Assembly: GCF_023370075.1 (NCBI RefSeq)
Contig: NZ_CP097150.1
Span: 186,001-250,000 of the forward strand
Reading direction: 5' to 3'
Source of the DNA: Deinococcus sp. QL22
GTDB taxonomy: Bacteria > Deinococcota > Deinococci > Deinococcales > Deinococcaceae
DNA length: 64,000 nt
The notes under the pieces were generated by a model that saw only the letters and a program-made list of their open reading frames with translations, did no database searches and had not been told where the DNA came from. Shown here in pieces: positions 51,242 through 60,891 of this stretch (positions within the stretch are counted from its first letter, which is position 1; every line of letters begins with the position of its first letter). The translations under genes were made by a program, and so were the position numbers.

Positions 51242-53431
51242 ATGACTGCCCCGCCCGCCCATTCCGATGAGTTGTCGCTGACCTACTTTGTCGACGGCAT
51301 GGACTGCGCGTCCTGCGTCCAAAAGGTTGAGCGCATGATCACCACCTTGCCCGGAGCGGCGGAGGTCAAAACCAGCTTCAGCAAGCAAACGCTGACCCTG
51401 GCGCTGGATGAAGCGCAAACCCCCAGGGCCACCCTTGAACGCAACCTAAAATCGCTCGGGTATGTGCCCTCATTGCTGACGTCGTCGGCGCATGACCACG
51501 ACTATGACGCGCCGGGTCACACCCACGTCCCTCTTCCCGCCGGAACGCCGTGGTACCGCAGTGGACAAGGCAGATTGGTGGTCAGCTCCGGTCTGCTCCT
51601 GGCCGTGGCCTGGCTGTTCGGCTTCTTTGCACCTTCGCTCTCGGTGTATGGGTACGTGGCCGCCACGCTCCTGGGGGTCTGGCCCTTGGCCCGAAAAGCC
51701 TACGCCAGCGCCAAGCTGGGCGACCCGTTCAGCATCAATACGCTGGTGAGCCTCGCGGCCATCGGCGCGGTATTGATCGGTGAAGCGGCGGAAGGCGCAG
51801 TCGTCGTGTTCTTCTTCGCCATCGGTGAGTTGCTGGAGGGGGTGGCGGCGGGCCGGGCCAAAGCTGGCATTCAAGCTTTGGCGGCCCTGACCCCCAAAAC
51901 CGCGCTGCTGCTGGAGGGCGGCGCAGTCCGTGAGCTTCCCGCAGACCGCCTGACCATCGGCCAAACTGTGCAGATCAATCCCGGTGCCCGCGTGCCTGCC
52001 GACGGCACCATTCTGACCGGCATTTCTAATCTGGACGACAGCCCCGTCACCGGGGAGAGCGTGCCCGTCGTGAAAGCGGTGGGGGATTCCGTGTATGCCG
52101 GAAGTATCAACACCGACGGCGTGCTGACCGTGCGGGTGGACAAGGCGGCCAGCGACAACACCATTGCCCGCATCATCCATCTGGTCGAGGAAGCCGAGGG
52201 CAGCAAAGCCCCTACCGCCCGCTTTATCGACCGCTTCAGCCGCTTTTACACGCCGGGGGTGGTGGCCGTCTCGGCGCTGGTGGCCGCCGTTCCGCCGCTG
52301 TTCTTTGGAGCCGAATGGTACCCCTGGATCTACAAGGGCATCAGTCTGCTGCTCATCGGCTGCCCCTGCGCCCTGGTGCTCAGCGTGCCTGCCTCTATCA
52401 CCAGCGGCATCAGCGCGGGGGCACGCCGGGGCCTGCTGATTAAGGGCGGCGCGGCACTGGAAGCCATTGGCAGCGTGAAAACCGTGGCCTTCGACAAGAC
52501 CGGCACCTTGACTGCGGGCAAGCCCCGCGTGACCGGAATCGTGCCGCTGCAAGGGTCGGAAACCGAAGTGCTGCAACTCGCCGCCAGTGTGGAATCGGGC
52601 AGCAGCCACCCGCTGGCCAAAGCCATTCTGAACGAGGCCAAGACGCGTGGTATTACCCCGTTGCCCATCACCGACGCGCAGGCTTTGCCCGGCAAGGCCG
52701 TCATAGCCACCGTCAACGGCCAGACCGTTCATGTCAGTTCGCCCCGCTATGCCCAAACGGTGGTGAGTCTGGACAGTGGCCTCCAGACCCAAATCGCTGC
52801 GCTGGAACATGAGGGCCGAACCGTGGTCGTGCTGCACGACTCCCGCCCCCTGGCCCTGATTGCCATTCGGGATGAACCCCGCCCCGATGCCAAAGCGGCG
52901 CTGGCGCACCTTCATCAGATGGGGGTCAAGACCTTGATGCTCACGGGCGACAATGCCCGCACCGGGCAGGCTATTGGCCGCGACCTCGGCCTGGACGTGC
53001 AGGCCGACCTGCTGCCGGAAGACAAGCTGAAGATCATCGCGGGCCTTAAAGCGCAAGGGGGGATTGCCATGGTCGGCGACGGTATCAACGACGCTCCCGC
53101 CCTGGCCCAGAGCGATGTAGGCATCGCCATGGGCGGCGGCACCGACGTGGCCTTAGAAACCGCCGATGCTGCCCTGCTGCGGGAACGGGTGATGGGCGTG
53201 GCCGATCTGGTAGGCCTGTCGCGGGCCACCATGGGCAACATCAAGGCCAATATCGCCTTTGCCCTGGGCCTGAAGGCCATCTTTCTGGTGACCACCCTGC
53301 TGGGGTACACCGATCTGTGGATGGCGATTTTGGCCGACACCGGAGCCACCGTTCTGGTCACGGCCAATGCCCTGAGATTGCTGCGCTGGAAGGGAACGCC
53401 GGAAGCCTTGGTCGCTCCCGTCAGAGCGTAA
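51242..53431 (+). CDS. P1B-type heavy-metal ATPase (Zn/Cd/Pb export)
   Basis: 729 aa from ATG at 51242 (MTAPPAHSDELSLTYFVDGM); an ATG five codons upstream overlaps the operator. N-terminal HMA domain with the metal-binding GMDCASCVQKVERM, then a His-rich linker (HDHDYDAPGHTH). Membrane helices, TGES-type actuator motif (DDSPVTGESVPV), the ion-path CPCALVLS, phosphorylation site DKTGTLT, SSHPL and hinge GDGINDAPALAQSD. Motif CPC plus the His-rich tail fits the CadA/ZntA (P1B-2) group that pumps Zn2+, Cd2+ or Pb2+ out. The matching ArsR gene is only a pseudogene at 55948-56217. Confidence 0.93.
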   Translation: MTAPPAHSDELSLTYFVDGMDCASCVQKVERMITTLPGAAEVKTSFSKQTLTLALDEAQTPRATLERNLKSLGYVPSLLTSSAHDHDYDAPGHTHVPLPAGTPWYRSGQGRLVVSSGLLLAVAWLFGFFAPSLSVYGYVAATLLGVWPLARKAYASAKLGDPFSINTLVSLAAIGAVLIGEAAEGAVVVFFFAIGELLEGVAAGRAKAGIQALAALTPKTALLLEGGAVRELPADRLTIGQTVQINPGARVPADGTILTGISNLDDSPVTGESVPVVKAVGDSVYAGSINTDGVLTVRVDKAASDNTIARIIHLVEEAEGSKAPTARFIDRFSRFYTPGVVAVSALVAAVPPLFFGAEWYPWIYKGISLLLIGCPCALVLSVPASITSGISAGARRGLLIKGGAALEAIGSVKTVAFDKTGTLTAGKPRVTGIVPLQGSETEVLQLAASVESGSSHPLAKAILNEAKTRGITPLPITDAQALPGKAVIATVNGQTVHVSSPRYAQTVVSLDSGLQTQIAALEHEGRTVVVLHDSRPLALIAIRDEPRPDAKAALAHLHQMGVKTLMLTGDNARTGQAIGRDLGLDVQADLLPEDKLKIIAGLKAQGGIAMVGDGINDAPALAQSDVGIAMGGGTDVALETADAALLRERVMGVADLVGLSRATMGNIKANIAFALGLKAIFLVTTLLGYTDLWMAILADTGATVLVTANALRLLRWKGTPEALVAPVRA

Positions 53432-53533
53432 CTGCTGTCAGTTAATCCCATCTCAGCCGGACATTTTGCCCTAAAGCGCGTGTGTTAACGTCTCGAAGTG
53501 TTTCTGGACATAGTTTTCATCTTACTGTGAAGC

Positions 53534-54370
53534 ATGACGGGCATGGGATACAGCTCCGACCTCACGGATCAGGATTGGGCTCTGCTTGAACCGCTGCTTC
53601 CTGGCCCCGGGGGGACAGGACGAACATCCATTCGCAGCGTCTGCTGACTGACGCCATGCTCTACGTCCTGCGAACCGGGTGTGCCTGGCGTCTGTTGCCC
53701 ACAAACTTTCCGAGTTGGGGCACGGTGTACGCACAATTCCGGAGGTGGCGCATTCAAGGGGTACTTCAGCGTGTCCATGACGTGCTTCGGGAACGAGTAC
53801 GTTTGGCCGCTGGACGGGCTGCAGAGCCCACAGCGGGGATCATCGACATGTCAAAGCGCGAAGACCACCGAATCTGGCGGCATCCGAGGCTTTGACGGTG
53901 CCAAGAAGGTGAAAGGACGCAAACGGCACATCTTGGTGGACACGCTCGGCTTGATTCTCAAGGTCGTCGTACATCCCGCGAATCTGCAAGACCGGGAAGG
54001 CGGCAAGCTCGTCCTAGAAGGGATACGGTAGACCTACCCGGAACTGAAGAAGGTGTGGGCAGATCAAGGCTACACCGGTGGATTTCTGCGCTGGGCAAAA
54101 GACAGTTCAGATGTACTGGTGGAGGTCGTCTACCCCTGGTGGCGACAGGCCAAGCGGTATATCTCAGACCTCGTTGAGGAGGTAGATCCTCGCAAAACGT
54201 GAAACGTTTTGCCCCGACGGTGGGTCGTCGAACGAACGTTCGCGTGGTTAAACAAGTGCCGCCGTTTGTCAAAGGACTACGAAGCGTGACCTGAGACCAC
54301 AGCAATGCTGATTCACTTGGCCATGATTCGGCTGATGCTTCGCCGTCTGGTTCGAGCACCGCCGGTATAG
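53534..54370 (+). pseudogene. Degenerate IS5-family transposase
   Basis: Pieces in several frames read SSDLTDQDWALLEPLLPGPG, then MLYVLRTGCAWRLLPTNFPSWGTVY, later GGIRGFDGAKKVKGRKRHILVDTLG, VWADQGYTGGF and finally RRWVVERTFAW-like and MLIHLAMIRLMLRRL. Multiple frameshifts and stop codons interrupt it. A hairpin with 9-bp arms, GCAAAACGT...ACGTTTTGC, lies at 54192-54212. Confidence 0.8.
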
Positions 54371-54512
54371 TGATTGCATACCATCAGAACCTCTTCCCGC
54401 TTATGCTCGGTCGCTCTCTCCCTCTGAACTCCACCGGGGATGGACAGACCGTGCGTCACGTCTCCTGGCTGCCTTTCCTCGCCAGTCCTGTGATGACGAG
54501 GGTGATCCGTTC

Positions 54513-55208
54513 GTGACAGTTGATACGCTTGCGGAACGGTTCCACCGAGCAGGTCTGCCCATCCATGAGGTTGTGGTGCAGTTTCAGCGGGATCTAGCCG
54601 GACACGTGTTCTATACGCATCCAAGAGAAAAGCCATATCGCTGGGGCATTCAATCTCCTGTGCCTGACAATTTTCGCCATGAACCCTATGAAGACGAATG
54701 TGTGGCTTTGACCGATGCTTTGCCCGCAAGTTACGTCATCCGTGCGGATGGAAGAATTGAGGTCAATGGACAAGTGCACGCCCAAAATGCCCATATTCTG
54801 GTCGAAGGTCAGGCCCTCCAGTTCGAGTGGGATGTTGACATCAAGCCTCACCACACCACGTACTTTCTTCGACTTCCAGTGCGGCCAAGAAACGACATGG
54901 GCTTTTGGCAGGCACTGGTCGATGCCGCAGAGCAGACGGGTTTGACGAGAGTGAACGCCGCCTCTGATGATCATCAGCACTGGTGGATCAGGCCATCAAC
55001 TCGTCTGCAAGTCGAGCCTTTCTACGGAGCACGTCGTTTTTCCGATGACGTCCCAGTGAGCTGGGGATCGCTGTGCTCAACGGCTGTGGAAGAAGTTGGG
55101 GTTTTCTACCAACTTCTAGCTTCTGGAATGAGATGGCCGCCGCTGGAGTGGCAGCAGTTAACCCAAGAGTGTCGACCCGCTGACTTCTATTGCGGTGTCA
55201 CGCCGTAA
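54513..55208 (+). CDS. Hypothetical protein, second IS passenger gene
   Basis: 231 aa from a GTG start (MTVDTLAERFHRAGLPIHE). It resembles a soluble enzyme or immunity-type protein, with many aromatic residues (HVFYTHPREKPYRWGIQSP; FWQALVDAAEQTG; HQHWWIRP). No known family. Intact frame, in contrast to the broken transposase upstream. It lies inside the 19-bp inverted repeats, 17 bp before the right one, so it probably travelled with the element. Confidence 0.65.
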   Translation: MTVDTLAERFHRAGLPIHEVVVQFQRDLAGHVFYTHPREKPYRWGIQSPVPDNFRHEPYEDECVALTDALPASYVIRADGRIEVNGQVHAQNAHILVEGQALQFEWDVDIKPHHTTYFLRLPVRPRNDMGFWQALVDAAEQTGLTRVNAASDDHQHWWIRPSTRLQVEPFYGARRFSDDVPVSWGSLCSTAVEEVGVFYQLLASGMRWPPLEWQQLTQECRPADFYCGVTP

Positions 55209-55244
55209 AATTCAAGCCCAAAAAAGTTAACACACGCGCTTTAG

Positions 55245-55947
55245 CCCCCGGGATACTTCCCAGAAGTCATGATGAACACACACCGTTGGATGGTTGCCCT
55301 GATGCCCACGCATCAAAACGTTCCTCGTCAAATACGAACAGGGTGGAGAAGCCCCAGAGACCGGAGCCTCGTGCAGCGGCGCGTATGACGGTACGGTGTA
55401 GCTGCCGCCGTACTGGTGACGGGGTTTTCTGGTGACTGAGTTGGCCGTTGCTGGCCCCTGGCTACCTGGCCCCAACAGCGCTGACGTGCGCTTTGCCCAT
55501 GACATAAGCGTCCACTCCACCCAAGCGGTCACCATGAGCAGGATGCTGCGCAGGCGGGCGGCTGACCCGGCAGTGAAGTTCTTGGCGCAGAACAATACCC
55601 TCACGCAGCAGTCCCAGATCGGGCAGAGGACGATTGGCTGTTGGCAAAAGGTATAGAGCAGTTGAGTACTGCCCCTGTCGTCCCTGCTGAACGCCATTAC
55701 CTGCCCCTAACTGACCCTGATGCGCGGCCACCACCTCGGCGGGGTGGCGATGGCCCAGTCCGACTTGAAGACGGTCAAACGGCTCGAAAACCGGTCTCTT
55801 GCTGAGCGGACGGTGGTGCTCCAAACTGGGCGCGATGGCCCCTGCGCTGTGATGTGCCGGTGAGAACTGGTTCTCAAACAGAGGGGGTCAACAGTCCTCC
55901 TGCTGAGGACATCGCGGCCCAAATGTGCGTAGCTTCCGAATCAGGCG
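55245..55947. other. Stretch without a convincing gene
   Basis: Short frames only. One, at about 55719-55862, begins MRGHHLGGVAMAQSDLKTVKR and could be the relic of a gene upstream of the ArsR pseudogene, but nothing is recognisable. I see no repeats beyond the inverted repeat at its left edge. Confidence 0.35.
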
Positions 55948-56217
55948 TGCGTCGAGGAAGCCAACGCCCTCCTCAAGCTGGTGGCCGATCCGACCTGACT
56001 GCAACTGCTGAGTGCCCTGCACATTCAGGAGCTGTGTGTGGGCGACCTCGCAGCGGTGGTGGGCCTCTCTGAGAGCGCCGTCAGCCATCAACTCCGGCTG
56101 CTGCGAACCCAGCGCTTGGTGACGTTTCGCAAAGAGGGCCGCGTGGTGCATTCCTGCCTGCTGGATCACCACGTCACCGGACTGATCGAGAACGCGTTGG
56201 AGCATGCTCAAGAATGA
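55948..56217 (+). pseudogene. ArsR/SmtB-family metal-sensing repressor pseudogene
   Basis: The frame reads CVEEANALLKLVADPT, a TGA at 55996-55998, then [21 protein letters not shown], the [21 protein letters not shown] and the terminal [17 protein letters not shown]. Relatives have DPTRLQLL, so CGA to TGA is the probable change. The usual ELCVCDLA metal site is [11 protein letters not shown]...H fits the alpha-5 metal site of SmtB/CadC. The N-terminus is also broken. It was probably the regulator of the P1B ATPase. Confidence 0.75.
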
Positions 56218-56268
56218 GGCGGGCATTGATTATCGTGGCGGCTGGCACAGTTACTCTGGCGGGTCTGG

Positions 56269-56709
56269 GTGACCGAGCGCCGCTGGCAAAGCCCACTGTT
56301 CTGTATCGAGCAGCCCGGCACGCTCTGGAATGGGTTGGCGCCGCTTCCCGCCGTGTTCACACCGGAATGTCCGCCCTACAGCCGCAGTTACCGGGCAGAA
56401 ATCCGGGCAGGACTCAGCCGCGTAGAAATGTACCGGGTCGTAGGCTGGCAGCCTCAACCGCTGTTGCCCTTATTCCGGGCAGCCGCTCTGGGGTCTGGTA
56501 CGCCCGTGACCACTCTCGCCGCCGTGCCCAACACGGGAACTGGGCGCATCTTGGCAGAGTACATTCAACCCACCACGGTCAGAAGCACTTACACGATGTT
56601 TGCCCGCCAACCCACAACAGGGACAGTCACATGTGTCACGTTAAGTCTCTGCGCAAATGGCCGAGAGGATCTAACACCTTATGCGTCCCTGGGCAGACGG
56701 AGACGCTGA
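56269..56709 (+). CDS. Hypothetical protein after the ArsR pseudogene
   Basis: 146 codons from GTG. RRWQSPLFCIEQPGTLWNGL and RAEIRAGLSRVEMYRVVGWQ look protein-like and are probably real. A different frame starting ATGAGGCGGGCATTG (56214, ATGA overlap with the ArsR pseudogene) encodes a hydrophobic anchor [18 protein letters not shown]. Joining the two by a frameshift would give an anchored protein, so this gene may itself be broken. Function unknown. Confidence 0.4.
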   Translation: MTERRWQSPLFCIEQPGTLWNGLAPLPAVFTPECPPYSRSYRAEIRAGLSRVEMYRVVGWQPQPLLPLFRAAALGSGTPVTTLAAVPNTGTGRILAEYIQPTTVRSTYTMFARQPTTGTVTCVTLSLCANGREDLTPYASLGRRRR

Positions 56710-56925
56710 CCACCGCAGCGGCACCTCAAAATTTGGGCAAATAGGGTGCTTGATCGCCGGAGAAAATCATTGGCACCGTCAACGACGACATTCCACCTTG
56801 GGTTCTAAACCTTCAGGATAGTCAGAGCAGCTCAGCACCGCCGTTGTGACAAAATTGTAAAAACGCAGATCGTGGCGCAGGCCACCAGCCCGCCTACCAC
56901 AGTACCTGTCAGCGTCTGAGTAAAC

Positions 56926-56956
56926 TTGACTAAATTAGTCGGATTAATCTAGATTA
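56926..56956 (+). promoter_or_regulatory. Promoter with overlapping palindromes of the iron-uptake operon
   Basis: -35 TTGACT (56926-56931) and -10 TAGATT (56950-56955), 18 bp apart, with the GTG start 7 nt further on. GACTAAATTAGTC (56928-56940) and TAATCTAGATTA (56945-56956) are perfect palindromes covering both promoter elements. This is a likely binding site for an iron regulator of Fur or DtxR type (inference from position). Confidence 0.65.
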
Positions 56957-56961
56957 CGGCG

Positions 56962-57915
56962 GTGAAACGAATTGCCCTGCTCCTGACCCTGGCGCTGATG
57001 CCTACTGCCGCCGCCCAGACCAACACTCTGACCCTGAAACATGACGAGGGAACGACCACCCTCAAGAAAAACCCACAACGCATCGTGGTCATGGACGAGG
57101 AAGCGCTGGGCTGGATGTTCGCCCTGGGGCTGGGAAACCGCGTGGTGGGGCTGGCGAGCAGTTACCTGTCGCCTGCCGATATAAGCGGCGGCAAGGTCAA
57201 GCCGAGCGTCCTTAGAGGCGGCTTCTACGCCCGTGGCAAGCTGAACAACCCCAGTTTCGTGGGCAGTTGGACGGCTCCCAACCTGGAAACCATCCTGGCC
57301 CTCAAGCCTGACCTGATCGTGCGCCTGACCTGGAAGGGCAACGAGAATTACGACAAGCTCAGCAAGATTGCCCCCACGGTGGGCTATGAGGAGGGCGGCG
57401 AGGGTTTCTGGCAAAAGGGGCTGCGTGATCTGGCGCGCGTGTTCAGCAAGCAGGTGCAGGCCGAGCAGATCATCAAACAAGCGGCGGATGTCAACCGCGT
57501 CAATGCCCGCAGATTGCAGGCGGCGGGCGTGTTCAGGAAGTACGACAAGGTGGTGGTACTGGCCCCCTTCAGCGGCGGCAACACCTGGGCCTACAGCAGC
57601 GTGCGCCTGATTGACGATTTGCGCTCCTTAGGCTTCAGGGACGGCCTGAAGATAGGCAACGCCACCCTGGGCATCGGGGCGCAGGTCAGTGAAGAGGGGC
57701 TGCTCGGCATCGATAAGAAGACTCTGGTGGTGCTGTTTCCCCCCGGCGGCCAGTTCAACGGCGCAGACGCCTTCCTGAAAACCCCGGTAGGCCAGCGCCT
57801 TGCGTCTCAGAGCGTGCTGTACACCCCCGAAGCCTTTAGCCCGTATTCCGGCCCCCTGGTGTCTATTCGCAACAGCAACGAGATGACGCGCCTGATTCTG
57901 GACAAGGTGAAGTGA
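56962..57915 (+). CDS. Ferric-siderophore ABC transporter binding protein
   Basis: 317 aa from GTG. Signal peptide [19 protein letters not shown], then [33 protein letters not shown], the opening typical of the FecB/FhuD-type (TroA-like) binding proteins, and [15 protein letters not shown] in the helical backbone region. No lipobox, so it is exported to the cell envelope. First gene of a six-gene operon; the stop overlaps the next start as GTGA. It captures ferric-siderophore or a related chelate. Confidence 0.88.
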   Translation: MKRIALLLTLALMPTAAAQTNTLTLKHDEGTTTLKKNPQRIVVMDEEALGWMFALGLGNRVVGLASSYLSPADISGGKVKPSVLRGGFYARGKLNNPSFVGSWTAPNLETILALKPDLIVRLTWKGNENYDKLSKIAPTVGYEEGGEGFWQKGLRDLARVFSKQVQAEQIIKQAADVNRVNARRLQAAGVFRKYDKVVVLAPFSGGNTWAYSSVRLIDDLRSLGFRDGLKIGNATLGIGAQVSEEGLLGIDKKTLVVLFPPGGQFNGADAFLKTPVGQRLASQSVLYTPEAFSPYSGPLVSIRNSNEMTRLILDKVK

Positions 57916-58880
57916 CAGCCGCCCCTCCGCGCCTGAGCCTGTGCTCCGACGTTTCCCGCGCCGCCGGGGAAGACCCGATTGGCACGGCCCCGCACTGGCG
58001 GGAAGTGACGGTGCTGGAGCTGGACGTGCCCCTGTGGGCGAGATTGCGCGACGTGGAAAACTGGACGCCTGAACAACGAGATGTGTTTGCGCGGCTGCGC
58101 GGCAAGGTAGAGGCGGGCGCGGGCTTCGGTCTGCTGATGAGCGCCCCGCTGCAGGCTGGTCGGCCGCTCCGGGTACGGCACTACCGGCAAGGCTCAGGCG
58201 GCTATCTGCGCCGTGATTACCAGTCGGCCTTGCCCCAGGCCGAGTGGGCGCGGGGACTGATCGACACGCTGCTGGAGCCGGAAAACCTGAACGGCTGGCA
58301 GGCGGTTGAATCTCCGGCCACCAGTCCAGATGTTCACGTTTGCACCCACGGCACGGTGGACGCGGCCTGTGGGCGCTACGGCGTGCCAGTCCACGCGGCT
58401 CTGCGAAGTGCAGGCCTGCGGGCGTGGCGCACCGGACATTTCGGCGGACACCGTTTTGCGGCAACTGCTGTCGACCTTCCCAGCGGCTACCTGTGGGCGC
58501 ACCTGACCCCGGAACTGGCCGTGCGGGTGGCCCGCCGCGAGGTTCACCCCGCCGAAGTCGCCCGCCACCTGCGCGGATTCGCTGGCCTGCCCCGACTGGG
58601 TCAGATCCTAGACCGCGAACTCCTGATCCGGTACGGCTGGGCCTGGCTGCGGGCCAACCGTTGGATTGAACCGGGCCGGGCCGAGGTGGACGGGGAAAAC
58701 GTCACCCTGCATTTTGAGCTGGACGGCATGAAAGGCACGGCTCAAACCGCGATCTCGTCCGCCTTGCCCCTGAAGCTCCCCGGCTCCAGCCACACGCCCG
58801 ATCTGAGTGAGATCCGTCAGTGGTCTCTGGGTGAGGTCACCCTAGAGATGCAGACTCCAGAAATGCAGGTCTCCTCTTGA
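57912..58880 (+). CDS. Sucrase/ferredoxin-like Fe-S protein
   Basis: 322 aa starting [22 protein letters not shown] from a GTG in a GTGA overlap. Thioredoxin-like [2Fe-2S] family of the Apd1/sucrase-ferredoxin-like type: LCSD near the N-terminus, [15 protein letters not shown] and [12 protein letters not shown]. In iron-uptake operons such proteins probably reduce ferric-siderophore to release iron inside the cell (inference from context and family). The C-terminal 60 residues are extra. Confidence 0.8.
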   Translation: MTAAPPRLSLCSDVSRAAGEDPIGTAPHWREVTVLELDVPLWARLRDVENWTPEQRDVFARLRGKVEAGAGFGLLMSAPLQAGRPLRVRHYRQGSGGYLRRDYQSALPQAEWARGLIDTLLEPENLNGWQAVESPATSPDVHVCTHGTVDAACGRYGVPVHAALRSAGLRAWRTGHFGGHRFAATAVDLPSGYLWAHLTPELAVRVARREVHPAEVARHLRGFAGLPRLGQILDRELLIRYGWAWLRANRWIEPGRAEVDGENVTLHFELDGMKGTAQTAISSALPLKLPGSSHTPDLSEIRQWSLGEVTLEMQTPEMQVSS

Positions 58881-58882
58881 CC

Positions 58883-59914
58883 ATGCGCGCCCTCCAGACC
58901 GCTCGCCCACGCCTCTCCAGGCAAGTGCTGGCGTTCGTGGGAGCGGTGGGGTTGCTTGGCCTGTCGCTGCTGGCATCCTTGGCACTGGGGGCCAGCGACG
59001 TTCCCCTGACGCGGGTGGCCCACCTGCTCTTTGCCCCCGACGCCAGCACAGACAGTCTGGTAGTTCATGCGTTACGGCTGCCGCGCACGTTGGTGGCGGG
59101 ATTGGCCGGAGCAGCGCTGGCCGTCTCGGGGCTGCTGCTTCAGGGCGTGACCCGCAACGCGCTGGCTGATCCTGGCATTCTGGGCGTAGAGGCGGGTGGA
59201 GCCTGCGCCATTGTGATGATGGTGGTTTTCTTTCCTGCCGCGCCCAGCGTGCTGTTCGTGCCTGCCGCCTTTCTGGGCGGCCTGCTGGCAGCGGCGGCGG
59301 CGTACAGCGCAGCAAAAAGCGCTGGTCTCACTCCGTTGCGGCTCGCGCTTGCCGGGGTGGCGGTAGCCTACCTGCTGGGCGCAGCCACCCGCGCGGTGCA
59401 GATTCTGTTTGAAACCCGCGCCCAGGGCGCCCTGTTCGCGCTGTCCGGCTCGGTGGCAGGTCGCACCTGGGAGCACCTGTGGCAGGTCGCGCCGTGGCTG
59501 GGACTGGGGCTGGTTCTGGCACTGGTGTTCTCGGGCCGGGTCAACGTGCTGGCGCTTGGAGAGGACGTTGCGAGCAGCCTGGGAGCCAGCACCGCCCGCG
59601 ACAGCGCCCTGATCACTGTACTGGGCGTGTTGCTGGCCGCCGGTTCGGTCAGTGTGGTGGGGCCCATTGGTTTCGTGGGTCTGGTCATTCCGCACGCCGC
59701 CCGCGCCCTGGTGGGAGCCGATCACCGCCTGAGCTTGCCCCTCGCGGCCCTGCTGGGCGCAGCTTTTTTGATACTGGCCGATGTCGCCGCCCGTCTGGTT
59801 GACCGGCCCGCCGAAACCCCGGTGGGCATTGTGGTGGCTGCCGTTGGTGCGCCCTTCTTCGTGCTGTTGGCGCGGCGGATTGGGCGGCATAGCGGATCTG
59901 TCTCTTTGATCTGA
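58883..59914 (+). CDS. FecCD-family ABC transporter permease
   Basis: About 343 aa from ATG at 58883; a TTG two codons upstream would give a TTGA overlap with the preceding stop. Typical FecCD landmarks: LRLPRTLVAGLAGAALAVSGLLLQGVTRNALADPGILGVEAGG, GPIGFVGLVIPHAARALVG, and LADVAARLVDRPAETPVGIV. About ten transmembrane helices. Forms the membrane channel with the other permease or with itself, energised by the ATPase at 61908. Confidence 0.92.
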   Translation: MRALQTARPRLSRQVLAFVGAVGLLGLSLLASLALGASDVPLTRVAHLLFAPDASTDSLVVHALRLPRTLVAGLAGAALAVSGLLLQGVTRNALADPGILGVEAGGACAIVMMVVFFPAAPSVLFVPAAFLGGLLAAAAAYSAAKSAGLTPLRLALAGVAVAYLLGAATRAVQILFETRAQGALFALSGSVAGRTWEHLWQVAPWLGLGLVLALVFSGRVNVLALGEDVASSLGASTARDSALITVLGVLLAAGSVSVVGPIGFVGLVIPHAARALVGADHRLSLPLAALLGAAFLILADVAARLVDRPAETPVGIVVAAVGAPFFVLLARRIGRHSGSVSLI

Positions 59915-59960
59915 CCCCCTCGCCTTTTCCCTCCCATCACGTACCCCTCCGAGGTTTTCC

Positions 59961-60887
59961 ATGACATCAACATTCTTCTCCCTGTCCGCCCTGGCCCTCC
60001 TTTCTTCCAGCTTGGCGCTGACCGTCAAGCACGAGCGCGGCACGCTGGAATTGAGTGCCCCAGTCAAGCGTGTGGTGGCGCTGGAATACTCTTTTATAGA
60101 TACGCTGTTGGCGTTGGGGGTAACTCCGGTGGGCGGGACGCTGGGAACGCAGGGCGGGGACAGGGGAGCGCCACCCTATTTGCGTGCCCTCACGGGGAAA
60201 ATTACGGCCACAGGCAGCCGGGCCCAACCGAGCTTGGAAGCTGTCCTCGCGCTGCGTCCCCAGCTGATCATCGCTGACGCCTTCGTGCACAGCGGCATTT
60301 ACCCGCAACTGGCGACCTTGGCCCCCACCGCCGCGTTCCAGAGTCGGCGCGGCAGTCTGGATGACCTGAACGCACAGACGCTCGTCATCGGACGACTGGT
60401 GGGGCGTGAGGCCGCCGCGAAGCAACTGCTGGCCGATCAGCAGAGCCTGATTCGCAAGGCAAAGGCGTTCGTGAACAAGAAGGCGGCGCCCTTCGTCGCA
60501 GCGGTGGTGACGCCAAACTCGTTTACAGTCCACAGCAACCAGAGTTTCGTGGGCAGCTTTCTGGAGGCGCTGGGGCGCAAAAATGCGCTGAGTCCCAAGG
60601 GAGACCAGACCCAGTACGAACTCTCGCTAGAGGGACTGGTGGCGCTGAATCCGCAGACGCTGGTGCTGTTCACTGCGCCGGATGAACTGCCCGTCACGCG
60701 GGAGTGGAAGAAAAACCCCCTGTGGCAGAAACTCAGCGCGGTGCAGCGCGGACGGGTCTATGTGTTTGACCGCGACAACTGGACGCGCGGACGCGGCCCA
60801 GTCGCCCTGAAACTGATGGTCGCTCAGGCCATTGAGAGCCGCCTGTTGCTCGACGCCGCTCCGCCCAGCGCTTTCCGGGAGCAGTGA
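59961..60887 (+). CDS. Second iron-chelate ABC transporter binding protein
   Basis: 308 aa. Signal peptide MTSTFFSLSALALLSSSLA, then VKHERGTLELSAPVKRVVALEYSFIDTLLALG and LEAVLALRPQLIIADAF, the FecB/CeuE pattern; close to ferric-dicitrate binding proteins (YSFIDTLLALGVTPVG). It differs strongly from the first binding protein, so the operon probably handles two ligands or has two homologous receptors. 46 bp from the preceding permease. Confidence 0.88.
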   Translation: MTSTFFSLSALALLSSSLALTVKHERGTLELSAPVKRVVALEYSFIDTLLALGVTPVGGTLGTQGGDRGAPPYLRALTGKITATGSRAQPSLEAVLALRPQLIIADAFVHSGIYPQLATLAPTAAFQSRRGSLDDLNAQTLVIGRLVGREAAAKQLLADQQSLIRKAKAFVNKKAAPFVAAVVTPNSFTVHSNQSFVGSFLEALGRKNALSPKGDQTQYELSLEGLVALNPQTLVLFTAPDELPVTREWKKNPLWQKLSAVQRGRVYVFDRDNWTRGRGPVALKLMVAQAIESRLLLDAAPPSAFREQ

Positions 60888-60891
60888 TGCT

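Larger units (their letters stand above)
53471..55244 (+). mobile_element. Second IS5-family unit with a passenger gene
   Basis: Perfect 19-bp inverted repeats CTAAAGCGCGTGTGTTAAC at 53471-53489 and (as complement) 55226-55244 enclose a degenerate IS5-family transposase and an intact unknown gene on the same strand. This repeats the layout of the unit at 16014-17514. A TA or longer target duplication is ambiguous. Confidence 0.6.

Noticed and set aside
51470..53056. 528-codon minus-strand frame opposite the metal ATPase
   Set aside because: Shadow of the P-type ATPase, which has every family motif; the antisense product is low-complexity His/Gly/Gln-rich.
54192..54212. Hairpin with arms GCAAAACGT/ACGTTTTGC as a terminator or attenuator
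   Set aside because: It lies inside a decayed transposase coding region and is not followed by Ts.
59072..60067. 331-codon minus-strand frame across the iron operon
   Set aside because: Antisense to a permease and a binding protein, no domain, Gln/His-rich composition typical of shadows.
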